Positions 23,201-35,480 of a DNA stretch of 64,000 nucleotides are shown piece by piece. Positions within the stretch are counted from its first letter, which is position 1; each line of letters opens with the position of its first letter. A model generated the notes under the pieces. The model saw only the letters and a program-made list of their open reading frames with translations. It had not been told where the DNA came from and ran no database searches. Origin of the DNA: Sclerodactyla briareus. Taxonomy: Eukaryota > Echinodermata > Holothuroidea > Dendrochirotida > Sclerodactylidae. The DNA lies in the NCBI GenBank assembly GCA_026419785.1, contig JAODTK010001255.1, positions 186,001 to 250,000 on the forward strand. The letters run 5' to 3'. The position numbers were made by a program, and so were the translations under genes.

Positions 23201-25395
23201 CACTACAACAGGACGCGCTGATCGACCACGATCGTGATCGACTCACGATCGGATCACTATACTGGACGAGGATTGGCTTCACAGAAATATTCCTATAGTC
23301 CATTTGCGATTGCGGCATCACCGCTCTGGAGTCAAAGTTGTAGGTTTGCCTATTCCGGTGGCTCGTTCCATTCCATATGAAATCAATCCTGCGCCCGGCC
23401 CATGCATGGAACCTATTTTCATCTCTGCAATCGAATACAGCTATAAGAACATTCCCCCTCAATCATGCCTCACTAACAACAATTTTGGACATTGCATGCA
23501 AAAACCCGCATTTGGAGTTTATAACCGCACGCCACAATCCGTACCCTAGATCGTAATGCGTGTCCGGAATGGATTGAAAATACATATTACAAAACGAACG
23601 CTTTTGTTTCCAGAGGGAAACCATGTTTGCGGAAAAAACCTAATGCATGCAGCCCTGCTATTGTCTTTGCTTTCAGCTCTTTAGGCCAGAAACTATTCCA
23701 TCGAATTCTTCGCGTGATACGATATCACCTATATCTATCTTGGCAACTAGTGACATATTTCAGTTTTTACTACTGGCCCCCGCTTAGTCTTGTTCAAGAA
23801 GCGTGACTGTGACTCAATTTGCGCTTCTCCATTCTAGCTAGGTCCCGTATACTGCCCTTGAACAGTACGGTCCTATATATGTTTCGCCATGGACGTCTTG
23901 TAGGACTGTCGTAAGGTGCCTAATGCATATGCATTAGCTGTATGATCGGCAATCAATCATGCATCAAGTACCGCCTAACGTAAGTAGTCGAAAATTATCA
24001 ATCTTTTAGAGGCCTACTTGCGTAAAAATTAAATCAACAAACAAAACGTTTAATTATTAATTAGCGGCGAAAATTATTGTCTCTTATTTATAACCTTACC
24101 GTTCACTCTCGGCTGAGAACTTTCGCTGCAAAGCATTAACCAGCTTGGAACTCACAGATTCGATCGTCTCTCACAACCGCACTAGCCTTTAGGTCTCTTT
24201 CTATTTCCTATAGCGTACTATTCAAGTGCCTATTCTTGTCGATAAGATATTCAAAATACAATAAATCAATTGCATCTTCTTCGACAGAAAGAATGTTCCT
24301 TCCCCCATATTCAATATGATTTTTTCATTTCAGATATAACACAAATAATTTTGGAAAGAAATCTAAAACTTCGTACGTTTAGTTTAATAGGGTTCTTCGT
24401 AAAGCCGAATTAGCAACACAGGGGGCGGGGGACGTCAAAAACTACTTGAAACTGTGTGTGAATTGGCTTCTTTCGATGTAAGATAATGAATCATATTGAA
24501 CAGTTCCCAAAGACATGCTTATTGCCATTCACCATTCACCACTGATATATACCATAGCTGAAAGGCACACTGGGTGGTTCGTTGCACGAGGTTTTAAGAG
24601 TGCTAGCTTCGTCTTAACCCAAGACTATAGCCACCCCGCCTACAGTTCACGTAAATTAAGCGATTTTTCACATTCGAAACCGGACCCGTACGCATCATGG
24701 AATCTCACCTTAACGTCCTAGGATTCCTTAGATCGGATGCGTATGCGGCGATGACGTTGGATTCTCCGCCAGGCAAAAACATGGAACGTGCCTAAATGAG
24801 CTGCATTAGTTTTGCAGAGACAAGTTCTCTAGCGGCAAGAAATCATCCACAATAAAAAGGACGAACACGAAAAGGCAAAAGTTATCGGCGGCAATGATAC
24901 CGCACCTGTTCCAATTGATTCCATATCGAACTCGGTCACATAACCCATTGGACGTCCTCATTCTGGTATTTTAGCTTTTTTCTCATCATAACTACGGCTC
25001 ACTCCCCCCCTCTAAAGATCATTCTCCCCCACAAAACTGCGATTTACACCATACCGCACACCGCACCCGCATCTAATATATTTCCTATCCCTGTCCGGAC
25101 GTACCCTCGATATTTTCATGCATTTTTACTGTTTTTCTCTAAGGACCTTATTGACCGTGTATCGAATTATGTGAACCAACTATATGGAAAAGTTCTCATG
25201 AAACAACATGACCCAATTTCGTGAGCAATGGCTGATGTCCTTGACCTTCCCAGTATCAGAGTTCCATACTCCCTCACGTCAACAAACGTCATGTTTCTAA
25301 GTTCGGTCCCATCCCCTGTCAAAGCAACCTTACTTGTGTGCCTATTTGAACTCCCTGATGCGTCAACCACGCGTTCTGTAATGCGTATGACAAGA
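20250..25395. other. Long spacer; no supported gene or repeat
   Basis: About 5.1 kb with only short, unrecognised frames. Minor features are an A run at 21880-21892, a T run at 22447-22460, C runs near 22276-22290, and a cluster of GATCG words at 23218-23252 (cacGATCGTGATCG). Unlike the flanks it shares no repeat with the rest of the window. Confidence 0.4.
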
Positions 25396-25399
25396 TGCG

Positions 25400-25460
25400 T
25401 CGAACACACAACACACCCACACAACACCGCACGCACGCACACACACACCACACAACTCAC
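25400..25460. repeat. (CA)n-rich microsatellite
   Basis: An imperfect CA/CG dinucleotide stretch. It generates the low-complexity valine/cysteine-rich minus-strand frame at 25167-25649, which is not a gene. Confidence 0.85.
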
Positions 25461-25464
25461 GGCC

Positions 25465-26740
25465 ATGCACGCAAGCACGCACAATACTACCACAACCCCG
25501 GGGCTGCACAGATTTTTTTTGCCGCTTGCAAGGAATAAAAAGAATGACAAACCGGACAACCTCTGGCTGAGCGATAGTCGATAGATCCAACATGGGATTG
25601 GCAGGTTTCCACTAGGGGGACATTCACCTCTGCCTGTACGCGGACTCACCCTTACCTTTCCAGAATGAACCTACCCAGCATTCATGCTATTTCGTTTTCC
25701 TCTTTTAATAATGGCGTAGGTTTATCCAATCTCGAAAGCGGAGATGAAGGGGGTGGGGACTGGGTCCTTAGTACGTATGTCGTTTTAGCGTACCAGCTCG
25801 GTCTTCCTACCGGATTGAATGTTCACCCCCGCGGATCGTGGGGAAGGGGAGCTTCCCGACGGGAGCTAGACCCCATTTCGACCCCCCGTGACGTCACACT
25901 TCGAACCGTGAACTGGTTTGGTTCCCTCTCCCCTGACCCATCCGGGTCAATTGACCGACGTGCTCTTAAGTGTGCATACAAATAACCCCTTGTGTACCGC
26001 ACACCCCTCCATATTTATTACATGCGCCTCCTCGGGGAGGGAGGGGAGTGCGATTTTTCAGGTGAATAGCTCGCCAGTACAAAGCAAAATCGCTCCCCGC
26101 TCTCGCCGTCGAATACGGCTTCATTTGGTCATGAAATTCTTCTTACCTATTTCACACTTCACGTCCAGCGAATCCGGGTGGGCACGTGCAGAGTCCGATA
26201 GTCTCATCGTATTTTCCCTGACTTCTGGCAGTCAGCCCCGTTTTTTTTCGAGCAAGTCTGACTGCTCCCGGATCATTATCAGGTGGAAAGACTTGAGAGG
26301 AAAGAAATACAGGTACATCTTAATGACTGCATTGATTCTAGTTCCGGGTCGTGCGTACGTGTCAGTGCAATTCGGAGAGAACCTTCACGGATCCCACAGC
26401 AGACCACGGAGTGTGAGGTTCATACCATACATACACGTGGCCGCTTGCGAGAAGCATGGACAAAATGCAATTGATTGGACGTGACTGCTGGAAGACGAAA
26501 TTTGTTGTTTGTGTGTGCGAGGAGGGAGGGGGGAGGGGGAGAGGGACGTGGACGCTGCCTATAAGAACGATTAAACAAAAGCTGAAGAACGCAAACGGGT
26601 TCAAATTAAGAAAGTATGTAACAGTTATTAGTTATTGGAAAACATCGTCCAAGTCTGACGCAGCAGAGATATCGCTGAGCCCTTGGGTTTGTAGGAACAG
26701 ATGGGTTGTCTGCCATATCACACGTTGGCTAGAGCCGGAC
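25465..26740. other. Spacer containing the longest open frame (chance level)
   Basis: The 188-codon plus frame at 25918-26484 is the longest in the window, but it has no domain I recognise and arginine/serine-rich composition. A different frame at 26280-26474 (RLERKEIQVHLNDCIDSSSG) follows a possible acceptor (ATTATCAG at 26281) and could equally be an exon. Neither is convincing: in 64 kb a frame of this length is expected by chance about once. Confidence 0.3.
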
Positions 26741-26743
26741 CCC

Positions 26744-26852
26744 AGGTGTCCAATAAATTTTTAACACAAAAAAATGATTTTTTTTTGCAGTACAGTAGAG
26801 GTTTTGCAGGTGTCCAATAAATTTTTAACACCAAAAAACATTTTTTTTTCAG
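26744..26852 (+). repeat. Direct repeat pair, ~45 bp each
   Basis: CAGGTGTCCAATAAATTTTT followed by AACAC-AAAAAA and a T run ending in CAG occurs twice, at about 26744-26790 and 26808-26852, separated by ~18 bases. Each copy contains AATAAA and ends in a T-tract-plus-CAG that looks like a splice acceptor. Function is not shown. Confidence 0.85.
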
Positions 26853-28130
26853 TTCCTTAGAGAGCGTTTCTTGCTGCTGTTATTTCGCAATGTTGCAGCG
26901 GCATGTGTCTAGGGTCCCTTAAACGGTACTTTTTTTTGCCAATAGGGAGGTCGATGCCATCAATGAGGGCGCACTTACCCTTGAATCCGACCTCAACCCC
27001 CCCCCCCCCCCCCCACGACAAACTCATCCCGTATCGCGCCCGACTTTTGCTACGGCACTACAGTTGTCAACAGTGGCCTGGGCAGGCCAGGGTGCTGACC
27101 CTTTGAATTATTGGGGGGGGGGGCGTTTATCTGCACTTCCACTTCCGAGCGCTTCGAGCATTCGGTCGGCCCTGGCGTACAGGATCAGGGATGGGCCCCT
27201 GATCAGCCTAGCGATTTGGGTGCATTCCACAGGTTGCAGACCAGCTATATTTAACATGGAGTGAGGCATGAACAAGAATCCAGCCTGAACTGGAAGACAT
27301 TATAGCCCGATCACAACATGCACCTGAAGTGGTGGAACTTCGACTGAAGTACAAAGCTCACTGCAAATTTTGTTGTTTTTAGGAGCCCCATGGAGTGGTT
27401 GTTGGGCGCAATTGTAGGAGTGAATGATTAATACTGAATAGTTTCCTCTATTAGGTCCTGGTTATCAAATCAAGATCCAACCCGATTGTGACATTTCTGA
27501 GAGCGTATTTCGTCCGGGAAAACCCTTATAATGGTGAAATAGGACTGCTATGTGTTACCACGGAATATTGCTCGTGATAGGCTATGAGAGGCAGCCCGTG
27601 CAGAAAGACCATTTTCCAATATTTGGCGGGTCAGGCTTGTGAAACCAACATGTTTCCTCATTTGCTCGCGGGCTAACTAACCGTTCTTGCCGTTTCGATT
27701 ATTGTTTTCATGGCGAGCAGATTTTTTTTTTTCTCATAGAGACATTTGCAGACATGACAGTTTGGAAGTTACAGCATGTTGCCTAGTTAAGATTTATAAA
27801 TCATCATTTTAAATATATTTATTTTGATAAATTCGAGAATCCATAACATGAAGGTGGGGGCGATGCAAGGCTGCCAATAGATCTACACAGTGCATGGTCT
27901 TCCGGTCCATCGATTTCACAAGGCAAATTTTTTGGCAATAGCTCTTGTGCCTCCTCGGTGACACTCAAATTGGCTGAAATTCGTTGGAGATTTGCCTTTA
28001 CGAAGTGATACCGAAGTCCAGTCATAATTTTATAGCCATTGCATGGCCTTTAGTGTACAAGGTTACGAGATGGATTTTCTGTCAAAATTCATACTGTTTA
28101 TTTCAGTATTGTGATATTCTTCCCCGTTCA
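26853..28130. other. Spacer; no supported gene
   Basis: It contains a ~15-base C run at 26999-27013, a G run at 27113-27123 and a T run near 27721-27732. No coding or shared-repeat signal. Confidence 0.4.
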
Positions 28131-28134
28131 TCTT

Positions 28135-28745
28135 ATAAAACATGATAACTTGGCCCCACTAAGATGGATGAAGTCATACGCTTTGTGTTGGGTTAACATG
28201 ATGATACGTGAGAGAATTTCGCAATGTGTGGTGTGTGTGTGTGTGCAAAGCAACTACTCTAAATACCGTAAATATGATGTTGTCATATTTCGCCTGAAGG
28301 GGGTCATATGAAGGTAGATAATCTTTTGTATCCCGTAAATAACCCAGAACCGTCAAAAAGCTTAGTGATTCTTTGACGCATTTCTGACAACCTATAGCCA
28401 GAACCCAAGAACAAATGGGAATTGTCCAGCTTATTGGGCAACATATGACATGACTGGACAGTTCCCTTTTTCCCCAAAAATGAACGCTATCTTGATCAAG
28501 CAATAGAGTTTTCTGGTACTCTAATAGGGACGCTACCCCCAAAATTTCACCTCGATCATATCAACCGTCTGGAACTTTCATTTACCAGGATTTTCCAACC
28601 CTCACCTGACCTCGGCACTTAAAACCCCGACGTAATGTCTCTCTGCAGTCATCCTGGTTAACGATCACAAACAGTAATGTACTCATCCATCTAGTGGGGC
28701 AACTTATCATGTTTACAAGCTGAAGGGGCCAAAATATCACACAAT
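28135..28745. mobile_element. AGGTCA-family element with inverted ends
   Basis: The left edge (ACATGATAACTtGgCCCCACTaAGATGGATGAag at 28139-28172) is the approximate reverse complement of the right edge (about 28684-28719, containing CATCCATCTAGTGGGGcAACTTATCATGTTTAC). These are the leading words of the 10.3-kb repeat family placed head-to-head. A GTGTGTGTGTG run lies at 28229-28245. A ~600-bp fold-back arrangement, or two oppositely inserted copies, would explain it. Confidence 0.65.
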
Positions 28746-28769
28746 CACCAGATTCCGTCACCCTCTTTG

Positions 28770-28862
28770 GCCTGAGATGAGCACAGTGGGGGGAAGGAGT
28801 CCCTGGTTCAAATCTCGGTGTTCGCCAATGATACCAATTTTAACCCTCCCCCCCCCCCTTCC
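28770..28862 (+). mobile_element. Possible SINE fragment with B-box
   Basis: GAGTCCCTGGTTCAAATCTCGG at 28797-28818 contains a close match to the Pol III B box (GGTTCRANNC). It is followed by a long C run at 28847-28857. The A-box side is not clear, so this is only a fragment call. Confidence 0.3.
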
Positions 28863-28874
28863 CCCCTCCTCATG

Positions 28875-29105
28875 TATTAAAGTGGCTAACGATGGAGTAC
28901 ACTCGAGTACTAGCGGTCTGGTCACAATATAATATTTCAATGCAATTCAGTCGTAGCATGGCGCGAACGCTATTGTATTTTCTAAGTAGCCCGAGAAGTA
29001 ACATCAATTTTCGGTTCGTGTTCTCAAGTGTTTGCTTGACTCGAAGGCCTACCGAATATTCAGGCAGTTCGGAGAGCGCGGAGAATCCTTTGCTGAACTC
29101 TCACA
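28875..29105 (-). other. Open minus-strand stretch, possible exon
   Basis: Below a GAGAGTTCAG acceptor-like site, the minus strand reads SKGFSALSELPEYSVGLRVK and a leucine-rich continuation to a stop near 28875. It is unrecognised. It is grouped with other open minus-strand stretches at 29874, 34275, 35233 and 36859; whether they belong to one transcript is unknown. Confidence 0.15.
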
Positions 29106-29873
29106 AGGTTATTGTGGTTAATCCAGCAAACTGTACACTGCGGCGCGAAACATTTTTGCAGCGCTGCTCGAGCCTTTCATCAGAATGTTCATTCTCGGCA
29201 CAGTATTCGGGCAACTGGATTAGGTGAATGGTCCTGAAGAAAGATGTCGTTTTGTTTATTTATTTCTCCGGACAGTTCCTTCGATACTGGAGGAGTGGCG
29301 GGGTTTTATACGAAAAATATTCCCGATATCTGACACAACCCTACAACCATACACCCTTCATACCCTGAGTGGTTCCCTGGGAATTGTTTAACGATTCAAC
29401 ACGACAGGATCTCGTTCCGTATTACTGTCGCCCAAAGGGCCCATTCTTTTCCTCAATTGGGCAAGTCATTTTACTGTCATGGGAAGTTCATTTTGACTGA
29501 ACTACCCCTGCATATAGAACAACCCTTGCCATTCGAAACGGCCTCTGACTATATCTACCTAGCATACATCATTCAATGTGACTCACCGTTACATCTCCTA
29601 TACATCCAGTGACTTAAACATGACTTACAGGGTTAGTGTTGGTAGCAGGCCTGGTATATATTTACTAATCTAATTGCCACATCCAATTTGTTTCCATCTT
29701 TTCCCCCGTTCATGACTATGTTGTTGTTCTCTCTGGGTGATTGGTGTGCGGGAAGATAACTAAGCCTGCACTCTCGTGTCACGGTGACAGACTAAGATAT
29801 AATAACGATAGATGAATGAAAGTCATTTAGGACGCTATACAAGAATATCACAGTATTTACAAAGAACAACGAG

Positions 29874-30115
29874 TTAGGTAGAGAAAAGATGACGTTTCAG
29901 CAGTTCCATTAACCTACCTACTATCTGCGACTGTTCGATAACCGAGATTGTTCCGTATCGATCAACACACACTTTTAAATCGCTCCCCACCAAAAACAGT
30001 TCCACTAATCTTTGGTTGAGCGAGGCGATGAGGGCAGACGAAGATTTTAGCGCTCGGAGAGAGTTATTTTGAGGTATGGGATCGGATTGGTGTTGAGGAA
30101 GCGAGACCATGCTAG
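29874..30115 (-). other. Candidate terminal exon, unrecognised protein
   Basis: On the minus strand a pyrimidine-rich tract ends in ATGTCCTAG just before the frame MVSLPQHQSDPIPQNNSLRA. The frame continues through NQRLVELFLVGSDLKVCVD and ends with LMELLKRHLFST and a stop, about 80 codons. The acceptor-like site at the start, the balanced composition and the amphipathic leucine-rich helices make it the most exon-like stretch in the non-repetitive region. No domain is recognised and no partner exon is proven. A nearby polyadenylation signal is not obvious. Confidence 0.3.
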
Positions 30116-30477
30116 GACATTTAGATATAAACAAAGAAGATGTTTACCGCTTGGATTGACCTGACGAAAGTTCAACCCACCACTGTTTCCTGCCCAGGCG
30201 ACCGACAATGTAGTTAAGAGGCCCAGCCTTGCCGCATTCTTTGATCGGGAGATTGCTCTTTCCGTTGTACTGCTTCAGTGATCTTCTCGTCGGATTGGGC
30301 GCCTCTTAGGGGTGAAGGACCAGAGCAGCTGGCGGCTGTTCAGAGCCGTACAGGAGACATTGATGCAGTAGGGGTTTTTTGTCGAGAGCAGTGCACGGCT
30401 GGGTCTTAGGGAACAACACAACGTTGGAATCTACGTTGGTTCGATCGGCGCTGTACGAAATGAAAATATCCGTGATT

Positions 30478-30517
30478 TATATGATAAAAATGATGAAATA
30501 ATATAATAATAATAATG

Positions 30518-30550
<33 letters not shown>

Positions 30551-30612
30551 GAATTAATATAATATCATAATCACATCCATAATCATAATCATGTGTAAAA
30601 AACAATAAATTA
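30478..30612. repeat. Degenerate (AAT)n microsatellite
   Basis: An AT-rich interrupted run of ATAATA units, becoming ATAATCAT near the right end. Confidence 0.85.
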
Positions 30613-33600
30613 TAAAATTACTAATGGTTGGTCAGGAAAAATGGAGTCCAAGACTATCATTAAACAAAGAAGAATCTAAATTTATATGTTGGTTGGATCG
30701 CCACTGAGGATGGTATCCATGAATGAAGATATTCATTAACTTTAATGTAGATTATGATGTCCAAACTATTGATAATGATTGACGGTAAAAACTTGTAATG
30801 GATTATTTCAAATGATCAGATGAAAATATTGAAAAGAGTAAATTAGCTCTTCTCGGCGCATATGACTATAGATATTGCTTTCGTTACCCGCATCTTTATT
30901 AAACGGTGCTGCATCCTTCCCTTTTATATTTTAGCAGTTATTATTTGGGGACAAGTTCAGTAATGAAATATATGCTCCTGAGAATATTTCGCCTGCGAAA
31001 AACAGCGGCAAGAATACTAACGATGGATTCCTATCAAGAAAACTAAACCGTACTATTCGGAAGAACCGATAACCTGCGTTGCTACGAAATCAACAAAAAT
31101 GTGTACAGATTACAAGGGATCATACTAGCAGAAGTCTCAACATTCAACTATGTTCAAGTGCACTGATGACATATACAGTCACTACTCTGAGTCAACCTCC
31201 CAGCAGGCAAAATAATGTAACGGGGAGAAGGAATGGGGGTGAGGGGGGGGGGGCAAAGGGGGTCTGGTCATGACGGAGCTTTGCTTGTACTGGCTGCCAG
31301 GGAAATGCGTGAACGAATCATTCAGTGACTCATTTCTTCTATGTCATCATCCATTTGTTTTCGTTTATCATTATGCAGGGGTTTTTCGCATTTAATTAAG
31401 GGCCTCGGGTAAAATTAGCGTTTTTGGCTGACTGAGTGTTTACTCTCTTCAAATGCTAAGGATGACGAATCCGTGCATTGGTGCTAGCCAATGTGGTGAT
31501 GATGTTTCAGGCGCCTGGCAGCCGAACCTACATAACTGCGAGGGCCATATCTAGTAACATGAAATCTGATCACGTGTCATTTTATCTTTTTTTTTTTTTT
31601 TCCTTCTAGATATTATTAAAAAGGACAGTGATCTTTGTATGTCACCTGAGACACCGCACTAGCTCTCTTCGTTCCTGGGCATGCGCCATACCGATCAGTC
31701 GCCCTAGTGTCTGTAGTTACGCCATCATGAGCAAGTGTTTCTTCTGATGCTTGTAAGTTAAATGATCATGCAACAGATCATCTTTAACTGGCAGAAATGA
31801 AAAAAGGAGATTCGAAACCCCTCCACCCAAATTTGCCGATTTCTGGCTGGCATGTTCCCTTGTCGAGTTAATTCATTTTCCTTGAACGCATTTCCGCCGT
31901 CGCTGATGACGTCACCTAGTAATTAAACAATGCATAGGTCGCCCATTGAATTTACACAGTAAATGCTCATTATTTGCACCATTATAGCAGGGAAATATGA
32001 GTTATATTCATAGTTTAAATTAAATTAAATAATTATTGTTTCATATCTTGTGAACAAATTGTAAGTTTTTCATTCAGATCCCATTGTAGCTCTTTCGCGT
32101 CACCAGTTTTGCAAAAATACATTTTGTGGACTGACTTTGTATGCACAGGGTCCCCAGTTACTTTCGGACGTCACGGCACATTGTACAAAACAGTCAGACA
32201 TGGCTCCCTTTCACACTCGAATCGTCCGAAATTCTTTCGAGGTTTTAGCTTCCTAATATACTAGATTATAATATACCAGAATAGCAGAATTATGTTAACA
32301 TGACATGTACTTTGATAACACTCTTTTTGGGGACTAGTTCGTGGCGCTTCTGTACCATCGAACTGACGATACCATCACAGTACTAATTAGTGGCCAACGA
32401 ATTCCCTATTTCGCTTGCATAGAAACTATAGCGTCGGGATGGAAGATCCATGGTTACGCTTCCGATTCTGCATTACGAGATGGTTAACGTATGTACAAGA
32501 ACCACTCTGTAATATAATATACCTTTTCTTTTTCGTGGCTGGTCGGTGTCATGAAAGCGCGGACCGTGCGCTCGTACCTCGAAGTTCCAATCGTCTGCAT
32601 TCTGGTGAAGGTAAACTCGTTATATCGAGCCTTGGAGTTCCCCCCTCTCTGGGCGGGGCACGGTGAGCTGAAGAGCTTAACGATTAACACTTTAATCTGT
32701 CGGTTGCAAGTCCTCAGGTTGGTGTCTGCAAGGGTTGAGTCCAGTAAACACCCATTCGTTACCGTCTCGGTGTAATCGCCCATATCGTAGCGTCCCTTTC
32801 TTAGAATGCCTCCCCTGCGTGTCATATCCTGGATCGCGATTAGCTCTGTCCGGTTCGTGTGTCAGATACATGGATTGTAATCTTAACCAGAGCATAATGG
32901 GCTTCAGCGATCTCTTGCGTACCTGAACGACTAAGGGAGATTTTGGTGAAATGGCTTTACATGGGTCCAAGGAAGCTCTTAAGGTACGCCTGACCGCGAA
33001 GGCGGATTTGTATTATGGAAGAAAACGGCGACAATCCAACACGCCTTCTTTTTTCGATGATATCGAGGCAGGGGAAAGGCTTACATCGGTGACAAGCTTT
33101 TCTGTTATAATAGTGGGGTTCTTTTGGAAATGTCATTGACTTATTCTTCTGGTGGTTGGTGGAACTTTTGGCTCCAGATTAGAGACTAGATCAAACCATT
33201 CAAGTGAAATCGTTTACCAGAATAGGCCCCAGCAGTATCTTTCAGGCAAGTTTCAACAAAAAATCGGAATTAGTTAAAGTAACGTTATAGCGGTTAGTCC
33301 TACCCTATATTCGTATTCCGAGCCGTGGCGCACAATGCAGCAAATTATTCGAGTTGGACGATTGAAGAGTTGCCGTGGCGTTAATTAGCACGGAAGGAGC
33401 ACTACATTTTCCCTGAAAGGGGTCTTGTAACAGGGAACCAGCTGATGGTTCAAGTCCATGAAATCTTGCTTCTACGTAAAATTGTCTCTTGTTTAGGAGA
33501 ATTTGAATTATCCATGCGACTGCCATATTGCATTTTTTTTCCCACCATGCAACGTTCACCCTATGGAAATATATAGGAGAACATTTTTCACTCCCCTTAA

Positions 33601-34270
33601 AAATTCATCCAGTTCCGAGTCCTTCCATTCTTTTGCATACTCGAACCATGTTGTTTCCAGCTACAAAAAAAAACTTTGTTCGGTTTGGTAGTTGTCAATG
33701 TAGATTTTTGAGATCTTTGGACAGGAACAGCCTACTTCCCCGGTGGTATCTTTAGATTAAGATTTCTCACAGTCGTTCCGAACGCAGTTTCGTTTGTTGT
33801 TAAGAGTTGGGGTAAATACCTTAACTTGCAATAACGTCACTACAGGTAACACATTCTACGGAAACACACCTAACCGTAATCATCGACCAATTGTTACGTT
33901 CTGAACCAGGGTTAGGGTGTCATTAACTGTTTTCGTGTCTAATGGACTGCAAGCATTGTTCGTTCATATCTCTATTAAAGTTCCATCCAGCCTTCATTTC
34001 ATGGCCTATTCTGGTCTTTGTGTTGAACTGATATGAAACCAACAATTGAAATTATATAAAAATAAACAAAAACTGTTGAAACGATGGTCTTAGGTCACAA
34101 ATCGTAATTTCGTGGAGCAGGTCCCCGTCACGAAACGGATATATTTGTTACGTCCGGCCGGCTATTTTGAAAATTCGAGGACTGATCCCCATCCAAAATA
34201 GAAATGATTTGAGTGCCATATTTTGACTGAGTCCTCTCGTAGAAACGGTTACGAAGGATGGCATTCATTT
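30613..34270. other. Spacer; no supported gene
   Basis: G run at 31241-31249 and T run near 31588-31602. Open frames at 32484-32970 and 33305-33559 overlap in several frames and strands without a recognisable domain, so I leave them uncalled. Confidence 0.35.
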
Positions 34271-34274
34271 CAAA

Positions 34275-34505
34275 TCATTGATGCTCATGTTCTCGAATTA
34301 TTTCGAAGGCTAGGCTGTGAATGGAGCTCAACAAAACAGGAGAATATCCCGGACTGTTGATGAGAGCCTCCGCGCGCCTCAGCGCAGCATCGGCGGAATT
34401 ATCACACACATCAACCTGAAGAGGTATTATGGTCTCGTGACCACCCGCGGAAAGCTTGGCCGGTGCCAATCCACATGAGGTCACCCAACGTAAAATCGTC
34501 TCATG
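34275..34505 (-). other. Open minus-strand stretch, possible exon
   Basis: It starts after a CTCTCGACTGCATGATAG acceptor-like site. It reads HHETILRWVTSCGLAPAKLS, then VDVCDNSADAALRRAEALIN and a last segment ending FEIIREHEHQ and a stop. Composition is protein-like and codon third positions are mixed in a gene-like way. No domain is recognised. Confidence 0.25.
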
Positions 34506-35232
34506 GTGTATCTATCATGCAGTCGAGAGATAATTTGAAAATCATTGACAGAACTCGCCCTTGAAACGAGTGACATAGTAATGACCCTCCTGAAGGAAGG
34601 TGCACATTCTGTGCGTTTCTATGCGGATGGGGAAGTTATTTTATCCAAAAGGAAATGATGAATTATTCGCATTCCTCATTTTATTGTCGATTCGGATCGC
34701 ATGGCCAAATAGTAAATTGAAAATAAACGTTTCAATGATGAAAATCCGTTCAATTTAGACTCTGTGAAAACGACAGACTAAAGTTTAAATGAAATCCGTT
34801 CAAAGTGTTGAAAGTGGATCGTTGAAATCTTTCGTTGTTCGACGGATGCCTCGTTTTACCGTTTCCTGGGATTTTTTATGAGAAAAAGAAAAAATATATG
34901 TTATCCCATACTATTTCCTCCAGACATTTCAATTTTGTCAAGTATTAGCCTCTCAACCGTTGCTGTTTCGAGTCACGCTGAAAATTCCGTTCCCAGTACA
35001 ATTGAAACCACTTCAAGGTCAAAAACCAGCTGGTCCAAGGGGACATGCTCCCTTGGGGAGAAGCGCTTGATTTTATGTCCGTGAACCGGCCGATCGGCCA
35101 GTTCACTTGTCCACCGTTTCAAGGGGCGGAAAATTTAATGAGCACATATAATCGGCGCTACAACGTGTCGGGATCTAATTGCACTAGTTCATAGACGGCG
35201 CAAGCCCATTTAAGCCTATGATGCTGGTACTG

Positions 35233-35480
35233 CTATAAGGAAGAACAGAGGTATATCAACATGGTCCCCTCTGCAAGGTAGGATGGGAGGGTTCCATCCC
35301 GGTGGGGAAGGAACAGAGTACCTGGATCGCTCAACTGGCAACCAACGTCTCCAATTTTCAACGATCGCGTCGCCACTACTACGACTGTCAGGGTTGCAGT
35401 GGAAGCAGGGGTACCCGCTACGTATGTGAGTGTTTGCATTGCAGGATCGGTGAAGTCATCTGCCACCTGAGCAGTAGTCG
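35233..35480 (-). other. Open minus-strand stretch, weak exon candidate
   Basis: An ~80-codon part of a 100-codon frame, rich in T, V, L and D (for example FTDPAMQTLTYVAGTPASTA). It is the same strand as the neighbouring candidates at 34275 and 36859. Unrecognised; could be chance. Confidence 0.15.

Noticed and set aside
23218-23252. GATCG-rich palindromic cluster as a replication origin or operator
   Set aside because: Short, isolated and without supporting context.
25167-25649. 160-codon minus frame with cysteine/valine-rich hydrophobic segment
   Set aside because: The hydrophobic part is the reverse reading of a CA microsatellite.
25918-26484. 188-codon open frame, the longest in the window
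   Set aside because: No recognisable domain and biased composition; one frame of this length is expected by chance in 64 kb.
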